Below are positions 15,925 through 25,668 of a DNA stretch of 64,000 bases, in pieces. The notes below the pieces were generated by a model. That model had not been told where the DNA came from. It saw only the letters and a list, made by a program, of their open reading frames with translations, and did not search any database. Origin of the DNA: Mortierella sp. BCC40632. Its lineage: Eukaryota > Mortierellomycota > Mortierellomycetes > Mortierellales > Mortierellaceae. Positions within the stretch are counted from its first letter, which is position 1. Each line of letters starts with the position of its first letter. The stretch is from assembly GCA_011634665.1 (NCBI GenBank), contig WAEK01000008.1:985501-1049500 (forward strand). Direction: 5' to 3'. The translations under genes were made by a program, and so were the position numbers.

Positions 15925-17750
15925 TATCATTTTTTTTTCTCTCAAGAGATATTGCCACAGTTTACTTCTTGATGAAAAGAAAAGGCACTAAACTAAGTAT
16001 TCTCAGTTTCCCGATAGTGCTAGATCTTGAAGAGGATCTCCTATTTAGCATCGGCAAACCTTCTCATAGAACCTTTCGACTCGGTTGAATGACCACATCT
16101 GGTCTTCACTCTTTTCAGAGAAGTCAAGAGCAGCAAGAGGAGAGTATTCATTTCGACGCGCTTGATCGACAACAAGGTTTTCGCCATCAAACTTCTTGAC
16201 AGTCTCGATATAGTACTTGCCACTCTCGGCCCTGGGCAACTTCCACATACACTTTTCTTTCGACATTCTCAAGAGCTTGCCTGGCTCCACAGACCCATCG
16301 AAGGAGAGGTAGAGGTCCGAATCCTCGTTCTTGATAAGGAACTCGCCACTGTCTCCCTTGGTAATGTACCAATACTGCTTCGGATCCATCGTCGCATGAT
16401 CAATGCCGACTTTTCCACAAGGCTCTCCGTCAATGTCCGTGAGGACTCTGTCTCTAAGTCCAATCTCGTAGAGCCCTTCGCCAGTGTAGATGGCGGTACA
16501 GGCTTGGATGAGGGCCACAAAGAGGGCGACAAACAGAAGAGTTGAATGGGTCATCTTGCTTGGTCGTGGGATTGAAGATAGTGTGTGATCAGTGAGGGTT
16601 GTTGGAGCGAAAGAATTGTTGCGGTGAAGCTGAGTAGATGTGGGAGGTGAAGAAAACGACTCTTATTTATTCTCGTTTGCAATCGTCCTTTCGACTCTAG
16701 ATCTTTCATTCTCATACACTTCACAGTTCATGCTTCTGACTGCTGGTTATTGTTGCTTGATACCACTGATAACTATTAGTTTCTCTTGATGTTTGTTCAC
16801 TAGGTGCTTCCTTCTATGCTTAGGAGAGCCAGATAGTAAAACGCATAGGAAAGTCACATTTTGGTATGCAAACTGAATGAGAATCCTGTCGGTAGTTCGC
16901 AGGATCCACACCTGGCCCATGGGGTACCAAGAGTCTACGTGCGCATATTATGCAGATGGATCCACTAGAGGTCTGGATGGTACCAATGCTGGTCTGTTTC
17001 AATGCTTGATTGGTTATAGGGTCCTATAGAATATATCACCGTTGTCTCGACGCCTGTCCTGTGCACCTTTATTCTTGAGGCATTTGCCTGCTGTAGTGTC
17101 ACCTTATTCTGTTATTCATCTACATGGAGTGGATTTACTCCCTTAAAAATACTAGACCCTTACCGACTGCTCTGCTGTCTCAATTGATGGTGAGCATTTG
17201 TAGAGAGTGAGCGAGCTAGGGATTGGATGGCTAGAGGGATAGCCTTTGGTGAACATCTTGACTAGTCCTGAGTCTAGCTCTCGTGCTCTCGTGTCAAAGA
17301 CGCTGCATAGCAGAGTGGAAATCCACCATAATTGAGACCCAGCTGCTGAAGGCACAGTCGATCTTTTTGCATGACAGCCTATCACAACCACCAATTGCTC
17401 ACTCCAACTTGAGTTTGTTTCACCCTACCAGCACCACTAGTACCGCTTTCTGCTTGAGAAGAAACAGCTCGGAAGAGATGTGAAGAGGACATGGACGATG
17501 AAGAGAGTGAGAATATCAATGCATAATTGCAAGTTAGTTCAATTGTTAGAAGGGTCTGGAATATGATGAAGGACTCGTGACATATCCATGGTGTCCAGTA
17601 CTCGTGGCCAACGTCACCCCCTAGTCGCTAATATTGTTTTATGACAGCTCCCTAACTGCGTCAAGACTAACCATCGGAGGATATCGAGCTGAGTACTAAT
17701 GGGGATTCTCTGAACATTACCCACGCTCGAGGGTGGATCAGGGCGGAAAA
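15925..17750 (-). repeat. Gene-unit repeat, copy 1 (inverted partner at 30.3-32.1 kb)
   Basis: This 1.8-kb block contains secreted-protein gene 1 and its upstream region. It is homologous, in inverted orientation, to about 30250-32080, and in direct orientation but more diverged to about 18180-19960. By eye, positions 16467-17634 match the inverted partner almost base for base, with a handful of substitutions and one indel. The coding part below 16467 is only about 90% identical. Beyond 17634 similarity drops abruptly but is still recognisable. Confidence 0.85.
16045..16554 (-). CDS. Small secreted protein, possible beta-trefoil type, copy 1
   Basis: A single-exon frame of 169 residues. The N terminus (MTHSTLLFVALFVALIQACTA) is a classical signal peptide, with cleavage likely after about residue 21. 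The mature part alternates aromatic/hydrophobic strands with turns: YWYITKGDSGEFLIKN, YLSFDG, WKLPRAESGKYYIETV, LVVDQ, DQMWSFNRVE. This pattern, about three similar sub-blocks each ending in W-x-(I/L/F), resembles fungal beta-trefoil proteins such as the cospin/I66 protease-inhibitor group or ricin-B-like folds; that assignment is tentative. It ends in a Cys pair (VCRC). A TATA-like AATAAATAAG lies on the sense strand at 16672-16663, about 110 nt before the start. Paralogs at 18249-18797 and 31444-31959. Confidence 0.8.
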   Translation of the reverse strand: MTHSTLLFVALFVALIQACTAIYTGEGLYEIGLRDRVLTDIDGEPCGKVGIDHATMDPKQYWYITKGDSGEFLIKNEDSDLYLSFDGSVEPGKLLRMSKEKCMWKLPRAESGKYYIETVKKFDGENLVVDQARRNEYSPLAALDFSEKSEDQMWSFNRVERFYEKVCRC

Positions 17751-18180
17751 GTGGTTGAGTGTACATGTAGTAAAAGTACAGAGAGAGTAGTGTTCATATT
17801 TTATTCCTCAGCTCTAATGCAAGTGCTACAGAAAACAGAACTAGTATTAAGCTATCTCTATTCTCTAACCTTTCGCAAGCAAGATAAAATCAGCAAATCA
17901 TACTGATGATAAAAGTGAAGGCAGTATCAGGTAGTCGGCGTATCACTCAATAACGGTGAAAAGCACTCTTATGCTTTTTTTTTTTTTTTTTTTTTTTTTA
18001 ACTGGTACGAGAGACACGATATACCACAGGCAAAAAAATTGATATTACTAGAATGTTTTTACAGAGTAACAAGGATACCACAGTTCACCAACATCTAGCG
18101 AATATCACTAGTTAAGGTAGTGTCCCCGTCCTCTTTTCGTAGTTCATGGACCAAGATCCACTTTATTATTTTCTTTCAGG
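17635..18180. other. Spacer between repeat units 1 and 2
   Basis: No gene seen. It contains a T run at 17975-17999. Its first part is the diverged far end of repeat unit 1. Confidence 0.5.
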
Positions 18181-18248
18181 AGATACTGCAACTGTTTAAT
18201 TCTGGATAAGAAACCTAATAGTACTAGATCCTGAAGAGAGTCTCCTAT

Positions 18249-18797
18249 TTAGTATCGGCAGCGGCAAGCCTTCTCGGAGAGCAGACGGTATTGGTGCGGA
18301 TGCTCGTACATCTCCTCGACTTTGCGGATTTCCCACATCTGGTCTTCGCTCTTTTCAGGGAAATTAATGGCAGCAAGAGGGAGAGGGCTAGGGAGCTTCG
18401 CAATATCGACAACCAAGTGTTTGCCCTCAAACTCCTTGACGGTCTCGATGAAGTACTTGCCACTCTCAGCCTTAACCAACCTCCAAACACACTTCTCGGG
18501 CGACATTGTCAAAAGCTCATTTGGACGAGGGTTTTCGAAGTAGGAAAGGTACTTTCGAGATTTCTCGTTACGAATAGTGACGTGACCATTCTCATCCTTG
18601 GAAATCTGCCAACGCTGCGTCGGCATATCATCTCGGGGGACAATATTGACATATCCATAGGGCCTTTCCTCCATATCAGTGAGGGCTGCTGAGTTTCTGA
18701 ACAAGATCTCGTAGATCCCTTCACCAGCATAGAAGGCAGCACAGGCTTGAAGGGTGGCCAGCAAGAGAGGGACAAACAGAAGAGTGAAGCGTGCCAT
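18249..18797 (-). CDS. Small secreted protein, possible beta-trefoil type, copy 2
   Basis: 182 residues in a single exon, paralogous to copies 1 and 3. Signal peptide MARFTLLFVPLLLATLQACAA. The shared framework is present: GEGIYEI, RWQISKDENGHVTIRN, CVWRLVKAESGKYFIETV, LVVDIA, KSEDQMWEIRKVE. The C terminus is longer by about 13 residues (inserted HPHQYRLLSE region) and ends KACRCRY, keeping two of the terminal cysteines. Protein identity to copy 1 is roughly half. The sense-strand TATA box TATAAATAA at 18917-18909 is a better match than in the other copies. A secreted effector-, lectin- or inhibitor-like role is an inference from the signal peptide and fold pattern only. Confidence 0.8.
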   Translation of the reverse strand: MARFTLLFVPLLLATLQACAAFYAGEGIYEILFRNSAALTDMEERPYGYVNIVPRDDMPTQRWQISKDENGHVTIRNEKSRKYLSYFENPRPNELLTMSPEKCVWRLVKAESGKYFIETVKEFEGKHLVVDIAKLPSPLPLAAINFPEKSEDQMWEIRKVEEMYEHPHQYRLLSEKACRCRY

Positions 18798-18908
18798 GTT
18801 GCTTGGACGTGGGATTGAAAGTAAAGTATGTGGTCGGTAGGTTTTACTTGGAGTAAAAGAAATGTCGCAGAAGGACTGAGTAGATATGGGAGGTGAAGGA
18901 AACGACCC

Positions 18909-18917
18909 TTATTTATA
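18909..18917 (-). promoter_or_regulatory. TATA box of secreted protein copy 2
   Basis: Sense-strand TATAAATAA about 112 nt upstream of the start codon. It is embedded in a block (GCAAA-GAG-ATAAATAAG-GTCG) conserved at the same distance in copies 1 and 3. Confidence 0.65.
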
Positions 18918-19960
18918 CTCATTTGCAATCATCTTTTTCGACTCTAGGCATTCCATTCTCTTACATTTAACGATTCATGCTGCCGGCGCTGTTGACCACT
19001 GTTGGTCGCTTGAGTTTATGCTTGTTACCATTGACTGCCACTAGCTTCTCTTGGTTTTTGTCCACTAGATAACTCCGTCTATGGTTAGGAGGGACAGACA
19101 GTAAACACGCATAGGAGAATCACATATAAATGTTCTAATAGAAAGAGAAACCCTTCAGTAGTTTGCAGGATCCACACCTGACCCATGGGGTACTGAGAGT
19201 CCGTGTGCACATAGTATTCAGATAGATCCACTAGAAACCTGACGGGTAGCAATACCGGCTCGTTTCAATGCTAACGCTCGGTAGGCTGAAGGGTTATAGA
19301 ATATATCGCCGCTGTCTCATCGCGCACCATAATGCTCGAGACACTAGCCTGCTACAGTGCTACCCTATTCTATTACTCTCCTATACCGAACGAGTCTATT
19401 TCCCAACTGTTGTCTCTATTAATGGTGAGAATTAGCTGAGTGAGTGAGCTATGGATCCGATGGCTGGAGGGATGGCCTTAATGAATACCTCGACTAGCCT
19501 AGAGTCTAGCTCTAGTGCTCTGGTGTCAATGACGCTGTAGAGCGCTCCATAGCAGAGTGGAAATCCACCATAATTGAGACCAAGCCGCTGGATCTTTTTT
19601 TGCATGACAGCCTATCACAACCATCAATTGCTCACTCCAACTTGAGTTTGTTTCACCCTACCAATACCATCACTCACCTGAAAGGAAATCAACTCAGAAG
19701 AAACGTGAAAGGAGTCAAGGTGGTAGAGGTCAGTTGAGAAGGTGAGTCGTGACGAGAGATACGTTGTTTGTTCATGGTGTCCAATACACGAGGTCATCTT
19801 CTCCATTTAGTCGTCAGTATAGTGTTTCGGCATCTCTCCAACAGCCCAAAGACTAGCCATCAAAAACAGAAAGCTGAGCGCCGAGGAGGACACCATAGGA
19901 ATTACCCACACTCGATGGTTGATCAAGATGAAGTGGCGATGGAGTGAATAATACAAAGTG

Positions 19961-20629
19961 ACATTGAATTCTTTCTCATTATTCTCCATTTCAGATATTT
20001 TTGTTTTTTCCATTCTTATTTTCGAGGATTATGCACAGTCCGTTGCACGGGGCTACTGCGAAGGGGCATGTTATTCTACAAATAAGCAACGCTAAATGAG
20101 GTCAAAAACATCTGAAATGGAGAATACATACTTTTGTTAGTGAGAGTTTTCACTGTAGACTGGCATAGATCATCAAACATCGACCTTTTCAATTTTGCAT
20201 TCCCTTGCTCTGTTCTGGACTGCTTTGTTGATGTCTCCTATCCCCCTTTTAGCAACACGCTAACATGCTCTGTCCTTCTTGGACTCGGCTGAAGAACGGC
20301 TGAAGCATGACAGATAAAAGGCAGAGGTTTGCTAAAGGGAGGGAAAATACTGTATAGAGCGAAAGAATGGCTGAGTATTGAGTACTAAAGTCACTGGGTT
20401 TGTCTTTCACCGAGTGCTTTTGCAGTTGTTGCTTGATAAAAAAAAAATTCTCTAGCAAAAAATAATAGGGGCCTAAAATTGACAGCCAAGGAGACGTTTT
20501 TACGCGGTGTGCGACTTGACTGTAGCCAGGATCTTTATTTCATAGGCAGGCTACTCAGGGCCATTAAAAATACCGACTCTTGCCCAAAAATAAGAACACA
20601 CAGCTTCTCTCCGACTTGCAGCCTTTTTC

Positions 20630-20660
<31 letters not shown>

Positions 20661-21220
20661 CGATGGAAAGTATATTTGCTCGTCCTCACTCAACTTGGTT
20701 CCTAATGTCGATTTACACAAGTTCCCCCCTCCTTCCTGGAACCTCTCTTTCCCTGCTTCAGCATGCCTTCTTCCTCTTCTCCCCCTTCTCCCCCTGGTCC
20801 GGACAGTCCGTCCAACGGTACTACTTCCCGTGCAACAAGCCTGCCGGGTTCTGAATCTACACACTCTATAGAGGATGTGGAGATGGCCCAGGCGGAGCAC
20901 TAAAACGGCCCGCGCCAGGGGGGGGGGCGTGGTTTCGTTTCGGAGATCCACCATTTCTTAGATATTGCCATGAGACCTGTGCGAATAACATTCGTGCAGT
21001 GAGCGCAGTTCTTACAGCATATGACTTGGGTAGTCACCGCCTAGCCAGTATCGACTTCCACGACTAGGTTGAAGACGATCCCTTGTGACCTGCAACAAAA
21101 TGTTTGCTCTAAAAGAGATAAAGAGAGAGAAAGAGAGAGAGAATGTGGTGCGCTTGCGAAGAATACATTTAGTGGGACCAGATCCCTCACTGCTGGCGTC
21201 CCCTCCGATGGCACTCCTCG
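19961..21220. other. Intergenic region, 1.26 kb
   Basis: No gene supported. It contains a T run of about 27 at 20634-20660 and a short GA-rich patch at 21117-21142. Frames here read through the homopolymer and lack recognisable content. Confidence 0.5.
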
Positions 21221-21446
21221 GTCCCTTGATGTTGTCCCTTAATGCTGTTCCTTAATGTTGTCCCCTGATGCTGTCCCCTGATTCTGTCCCTTGATGATGT
21301 CCCCTGGTGATGTCCCCTGATACTGTCCCTTGATGTTGTCCCTAGATGTTGTCCCTAGATGTTGTCCCTAGATGTTGCCCCTTTCATGTTGTCCTGGATT
21401 TTTTCCTCGATTTTCTCCCTGGATGTTTTCCCCTTAATGTTGTCCT
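21221..21446. repeat. 13-bp minisatellite, locus 1
   Basis: About 17 tandem, imperfect copies of a 13-nt unit, consensus GATGTTGTCCCTT, with three perfect GATGTTGTCCCTA copies in the middle. The period of 13 was counted directly from the perfect copies. The array lies about 190-415 nt upstream of the cysteine-rich secreted protein gene and just before a TATA-like CTATAAAAC at about 21464. The same repeat occurs at 37967-38145. Confidence 0.9.
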
Positions 21447-21463
21447 TCTCTGGAAGAAATTCT

Positions 21464-21472
21464 TCTATAAAA
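21464..21472 (+). promoter_or_regulatory. TATA-like box of the cysteine-rich protein gene
   Basis: CTATAAAAC lies directly downstream of the 13-bp minisatellite and about 170-210 nt before the two possible start codons. The spacing fits a fungal RNA polymerase II promoter but is long, so confidence is moderate. Confidence 0.45.
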
Positions 21473-21635
21473 CGAAGGACACTCTCGTGCCCCTTTGAAG
21501 ACCTCAGATCCTCGACGACTCTCGCAGAAACCGCTACAAGAATCCCCCTCCCCCAACAACAACAACAACTTTTCCAAATCTTCATAACGCTTCAAAGTAA
21601 GGAATTAATGCTACGTCCGGCTCAGCTGTATTAAT

Positions 21636-22286
21636 ATGGAGTCTATCGTGCTAACTCAATGTACAGTTGACATCATGTTTTTTTCTCAGATTATCACAAT
21701 GTTACTCTTGATGGCAAGTCTTGTTCCGGCTCAGAGTTGTGACAGTGGCGAGGCCTTCACCACGAATGTAGATATCCCCGCGCTTGTTATAGAAGGAAAA
21801 ACCTCTATATATGCTGCGAAGGGCTGTGTAGTTGTTGGTAACCGCTGTAAGAGTAGTGAGGACTGCAGAGACGGGACGCTGTGTAAAAATCCTCTTGAAT
21901 TCCTGGGCATCGCAAGTGTACAACGAGTGGTAGGATGTACGGAAGGTATTTGTAAGGTAGATCGACGGGGTGGAGTAGAATCGGATTGCAACTGCGCTTT
22001 CGAGTGCATGTCGTTTGACTCCAAGGGAGATATTGGATGCATAGACAATAAGTGTCGATACTTACCCTGTGGCGCGTGTGGCGGTCCACCCCTCGAAGGG
22101 AAATGTTGTCCACCTGGCATTGTTGACTCGGATGGAAACTGCTACTGTGGTACAGACAAAGTAGGCTGTCAAGGACATGTTTGTCCATGGCCTAAGGTTT
22201 GCAACAAAAAGAATGGCGAATGCTATGAGTTAAATTTTGGTGTCTCACCTATTCCCCTCTACCCAGAAAAAGGTTCTAATAAATAG
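21636..22286 (+). CDS. Cysteine-rich secreted protein, effector-like
   Basis: 216 residues if started at 21636; the internal ATG at 21675 (MFFSQIITMLLLMASLVPAQS) gives a cleaner signal peptide and may be the true start. The mature part has roughly two dozen cysteines in short-spaced pairs (CNCAFEC, GCIDNKC, CGACG, KCCPPG, CYCG, GCQGHVC) with no membrane anchor. It resembles disulfide-rich extracellular proteins, but I do not recognise a named family. A cell-surface or secreted adhesion/effector/inhibitor role is possible. Position next to other secreted-protein genes and transposon debris fits an accessory locus. Confidence 0.75.
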   Translation: MESIVLTQCTVDIMFFSQIITMLLLMASLVPAQSCDSGEAFTTNVDIPALVIEGKTSIYAAKGCVVVGNRCKSSEDCRDGTLCKNPLEFLGIASVQRVVGCTEGICKVDRRGGVESDCNCAFECMSFDSKGDIGCIDNKCRYLPCGACGGPPLEGKCCPPGIVDSDGNCYCGTDKVGCQGHVCPWPKVCNKKNGECYELNFGVSPIPLYPEKGSNK

Positions 22287-22739
22287 TCTTACCTTCTTTG
22301 CAACCGACCTTGAGATCGCGCTCGGGTCTACACTTTAATTCTGCCTATTTCACCCATCAACATTGGGATTGAAACCATAAGTTGGAAAATGATTTTTGAG
22401 ATACTCGCCTTTCTCACTTCTACTGTAACACCCTCAGGATCTTCTGTAGTGTAGTAAATGTGCTTGAAAGATCTTCTGGTCTCATTTTAGGGGTGTAAAA
22501 GGCACCACTGTATCAAAATATCGATTTTAGATCAGCCACGTGTGTTCCTTTGACCAATCCAAAAAGAAAAAGAAAAAGAAAAAAGAAAAAGAGCCTTCTA
22601 CATACTGAATACCCCTCAGTACTCCCCGATCTGCGAGGGGCCCCCCCTGAATCCGCCTGGATGGAGTGGAGCTTGAAGAAGATCCCAGTGTCTGACTGGC
22701 GTTTGTGGTCGCGGGGAAAATCCCCAAAGGTCTTTGTTG
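22287..22739. other. Short intergenic region before the transposase relic
   Basis: A/T-rich sequence with a poly-purine patch at 22558-22592. No gene was seen. Confidence 0.5.
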
Positions 22740-23649
22740 TCGTTGGAATGGAGGCAAGGTGGCACCCTCTGGAGAGAGGAGGTTAGATGCCCCTGCAATT
22801 GCAATTGCTACCGCCGAGTGAGCATCGCGAGGCCTGATCGAGTAGCCACACTTGAGAGACGGACACCTAGGATTTACGCACTCTATGGCTCCATGTAATT
22901 TAACTGTTTTGACCTCTCCACTGATCTTTCGTCGAGCACGAGCCAACCGGATCTCCTGAAAGCAAAAGACGCACGTTTTCGATGTCCGGTGCTCACTGGT
23001 GATACCGACGGTGCAGTGCTGCCGATGATCCTTTCTCATCTTTCCACCACCTCCTCGCGCGTGGCCTTTGATGCGGCTACCCACCCCAGTTCCTCCATCT
23101 CCAATCAACAGTACTTTGTAATACTTCTTTTCCTCTTTGGGGCACTACAAAACGTGGGGGAAATGACGCTGGCTTGAGTTTCGAGAGATGTGATGGAGCT
23201 GACATAAAGTACACCAACCATCCCCATACGACACGGTTCCTACAACTGCAGTAGTGGTAGAAAAAAAAAAAAGAAAAAAAAAAGTTAAGTTTCATGCCTC
23301 TCCATTACTTTGAACAGTTGTAGTTCAAGTATTGGTACTTACGTGCATCATCGTTTTGGACATCATGTTTCCCTGAATGCTCTCGGACGTGTGCGCGCTC
23401 AGCCGCACCAAGTTTAGCCCATGTCTTGGCGGCTCTTAGGCGCTGATCCCTCAAGTCTTGTCGCCGTGCGGCAGAAGTCTCGAATTCCTTCAGGTCATCC
23501 TCAACAGATCGATGGAAGCAACGGGCGGAGTCTATGGGCTCCAGTGTGCTAGCCGTCTTGAGAGTATTATCAGAGAGCTGCCCGAGGGCATCATAGTACT
23601 CCAGCTTAATGAGGCAAACGCAATCCTTTGACAGAATAGTGTCTTTCAA
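22740..23649 (-). pseudogene. TnpB/Fanzor-like transposon nuclease relic (C-terminal part)
   Basis: A minus-strand exon 23649-23306 with a good donor (GTAAGT at 23305) carries LRDQRLRAAKTWAKLGAAER. After a probable 3' splice site near 23240 (CTGCAG), the frame reads VSYGDGWCTLCQLHHIS, hits a TAG stop (HVL*CPKEEKK), then continues YYKVLLIGDGGTGVGSRIKG, EHRTSKTCVFC...CVNPRC and RDAHSAVAIAIAG. The CxxC...CxxxxC zinc ribbon followed by RD-x-x-SA is the usual C terminus (RuvC-III region) of OrfB/TnpB-type and Fanzor-type nucleases. The N-terminal part with the first catalytic Asp is not visible, and the in-frame stop indicates a dead copy. Family assignment is by motif pattern and moderately sure. 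Confidence 0.6.
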
Positions 23650-23679
23650 TCACGAGAGTTCCTGAGCTTGAAAGAATAG

Positions 23680-24293
23680 GTGGTCGCCAGCCTGGATAGA
23701 CCAGAGTTGGATCCATTGGATCAGTGCCAAAAGCTTACTCCGTGTTTATTCGAGTCAACCAACGATCTCATGAGTATGGCGTCAGTTGTTGTGGTGAAAA
23801 TCGACCGACTTGAGCGAACACAAGATAATGTGAACCAACAAATCCAGTACTTGGTTCAAGGGCAGCACCATCCTCATTCTCAATCTCCTCAGATCGCTGC
23901 CCCAACAGCAAGTTTTCAGCAGCAGCAGTTGTTGCTGCAATTACAACACATGCAACACATACACCAAATAAAAATGCAACAGCAGCAGAATTTTTTCAAT
24001 ATGTTGCTGCAGACAATGCAGACACCCGCTCCACCGCAGCATGTAAAGCCTCTACTGCAAACGGATTGCATACCAATACCACCACTCTCTCAGTGGCGCT
24101 GCCAGTACCAATAACAGCTCCTGGCATAGTCCCAGACACGGCCCCAAGGTCTCCAGACACTTCAATCTTCCACTTCTTCAGCAAAGCCAGGACACTATCG
24201 CAAAGAAATGGAATTCATACTTTACGATGGGACAAAGAAGTAGCAAATGAAAAAACAAAAGGCCTAAATGCCTACCTAGTACGAAGTTATTGA
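23680..24293 (+). pseudogene. Glutamine-rich hypothetical protein, probably frameshifted
   Basis: A frame from 23680 encodes DRLERTQDNVNQQIQYLV followed by a Q-rich stretch and ends at 24114. A second frame overlaps it and continues as PVPITAPGIVPDTAPRSP and FHFFSKARTLSQRNGI to a stop at 24293. The change of frame falls in a CAG/poly-T stretch near 23985. This looks like one decayed gene, but I cannot name a family; it may instead be chance low-complexity sequence. Confidence 0.3.
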
Positions 24294-25668
24294 TCAGGCC
24301 CTCACTCCGGCGTTCCAGTCTCACGTAAGACCGTCGATGGAATGGGTCGTCATCCTCATCCTCGTACCTCGTTCCTCGTACCTGACTTTTTTTTTTTTTT
24401 TTTTTTTTTTGGTGTTATTTCAATGGCTCATTTTCCGCTGGCTTCAGATCAAATCAGCCCCACTTCTTCTTTAGTGCTTTTTCCTTCCATTCGCTACCCC
24501 CCCCCTCCTCCATCGACCCATCCCATCCAACTCATGCAGCCATCTCAATGAGCAGCCCTGGGCACTCTTTGGATATTGGCTTTTTTCCTCATCAGCGAAA
24601 AAAAGTGGGTGTATCCTTCCTGTTTTAGAAACTGAGAGGGGATTGGACAGAAAGGATAGGTCTCACTTATCTATTTTTTTCCTTCTGGTAATGTGGTCGA
24701 ATTTTCCAGTTAGCAATACAATTACTATACAGCGTTTTATAAAGACAGCTCTTTTTCCCCTTTCCTTTTCTCGATCCGTTAGTTTGAATACTTACCTTCT
24801 AGACCAGGTTCGCCTATCAGTTCGCCCCGCAGACGAGACTCTGCAGTTAGATATTGTTCATTTACGAGTCTTATGTATTACTTTGTTCTTTTTCTTTCCT
24901 CTCTTTTCAAGGAGATCGGAGGATGCACATTGGTTGGATTGTCCCCCTTATCTCCTTTCCCAATTCGGCCTAACAACCGCTCCTGCCAAGCGGTGCGAGC
25001 CATTTCCCTTTGTGCTTGATCATTATGTTGCAATTCCAACATCTCAAGTTCGGCTCCTTGTCCTTCCTTCTGGTCCAATGCCATCCAGAATAACCAGTTC
25101 ATGTGGGAAAAATGAGCCAAGATTAGTTTACAGTCGGCACAGTTTTCCTCTCCTGTGACGAACTGGGAAGCTTCAAATCAAACGGTGTGCTTTTTGGAGT
25201 GACAGAAGCACAACTGGATTCCAAGGTCGGCTCAGTAAAAACAATTTGAGTGGCAGTGGCAGTGGCAGTTGGAAAATCAATGGCAGCATTGAGCCATTGG
25301 CATTGGAGATAAATATCACAGCCAAGAGTACATGCCCTGGTTTGACCTTAGCTACAGGGCAAGGTGCCTTCGATGTTTAATTCTTCCTTTCTTTCAGTTG
25401 TAGCTTGCCAAAACTAGCAAAATGGTCTAAAGACACAAAAGTCAGACCCTGAGACAAAAGCGCTGCTAGCCGTTAAATTTTGAGGCCTGGACATTGTTTG
25501 CAAGCAAAAGAATCGCCATCCATCCATCCATCCACCCATCTATCTCTATCTTTTCTTTTCCTTTTTTCTTGGCACCTTCCTAAGTATTGAAGTTGAGCAC
25601 TCCCTCTGAAACAATAAAGAAGCTACATCCAGGGGTTTATTCAAAACTGCTGTTTTAAGTGGCGGTCC
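24294..25668. other. Intergenic region, 1.37 kb
   Basis: No gene is supported with confidence. A minus-strand frame at 24878-25120 contains a helical stretch (ELEMLELQHNDQAQREMART), and a further open stretch on the same strand near 25140-25330 could be spliced to it, so a small or decayed gene is possible. T run at 24388-24410; CATC tetranucleotides near 25519-25540. Confidence 0.4.

Larger units (their letters stand above)
18180..19960 (-). repeat. Gene-unit repeat, copy 2 (tandem to copy 1)
   Basis: Clearly related along its whole length to copy 1, including non-coding landmarks: the stretch with 'agcagagtggaaatccacc' near 19555 and 'catggtgtccaatac' near 19774. Substitutions and small indels are much more frequent than between copies 1 and 3, so this is the older duplicate. 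Confidence 0.75.

Noticed and set aside
16820..17394. Two short frames (60 and 80 residues) repeated identically at 30625-31178
   Set aside because: Their identity reflects the near-identical inverted repeat DNA as a whole; they lie upstream of the secreted gene, and a 1-bp indel near 17370 shifts one of them.
20034..20075. GC-rich string 'gttgcacggggctactgcg' considered as a structured RNA
   Set aside because: No convincing stem pairing and no repeat elsewhere in the window.
24643..25158. Plus-strand 171-residue frame with hydrophobic segments
   Set aside because: Ser/Phe-rich composition across T-rich DNA, no conserved motif, no promoter signals.
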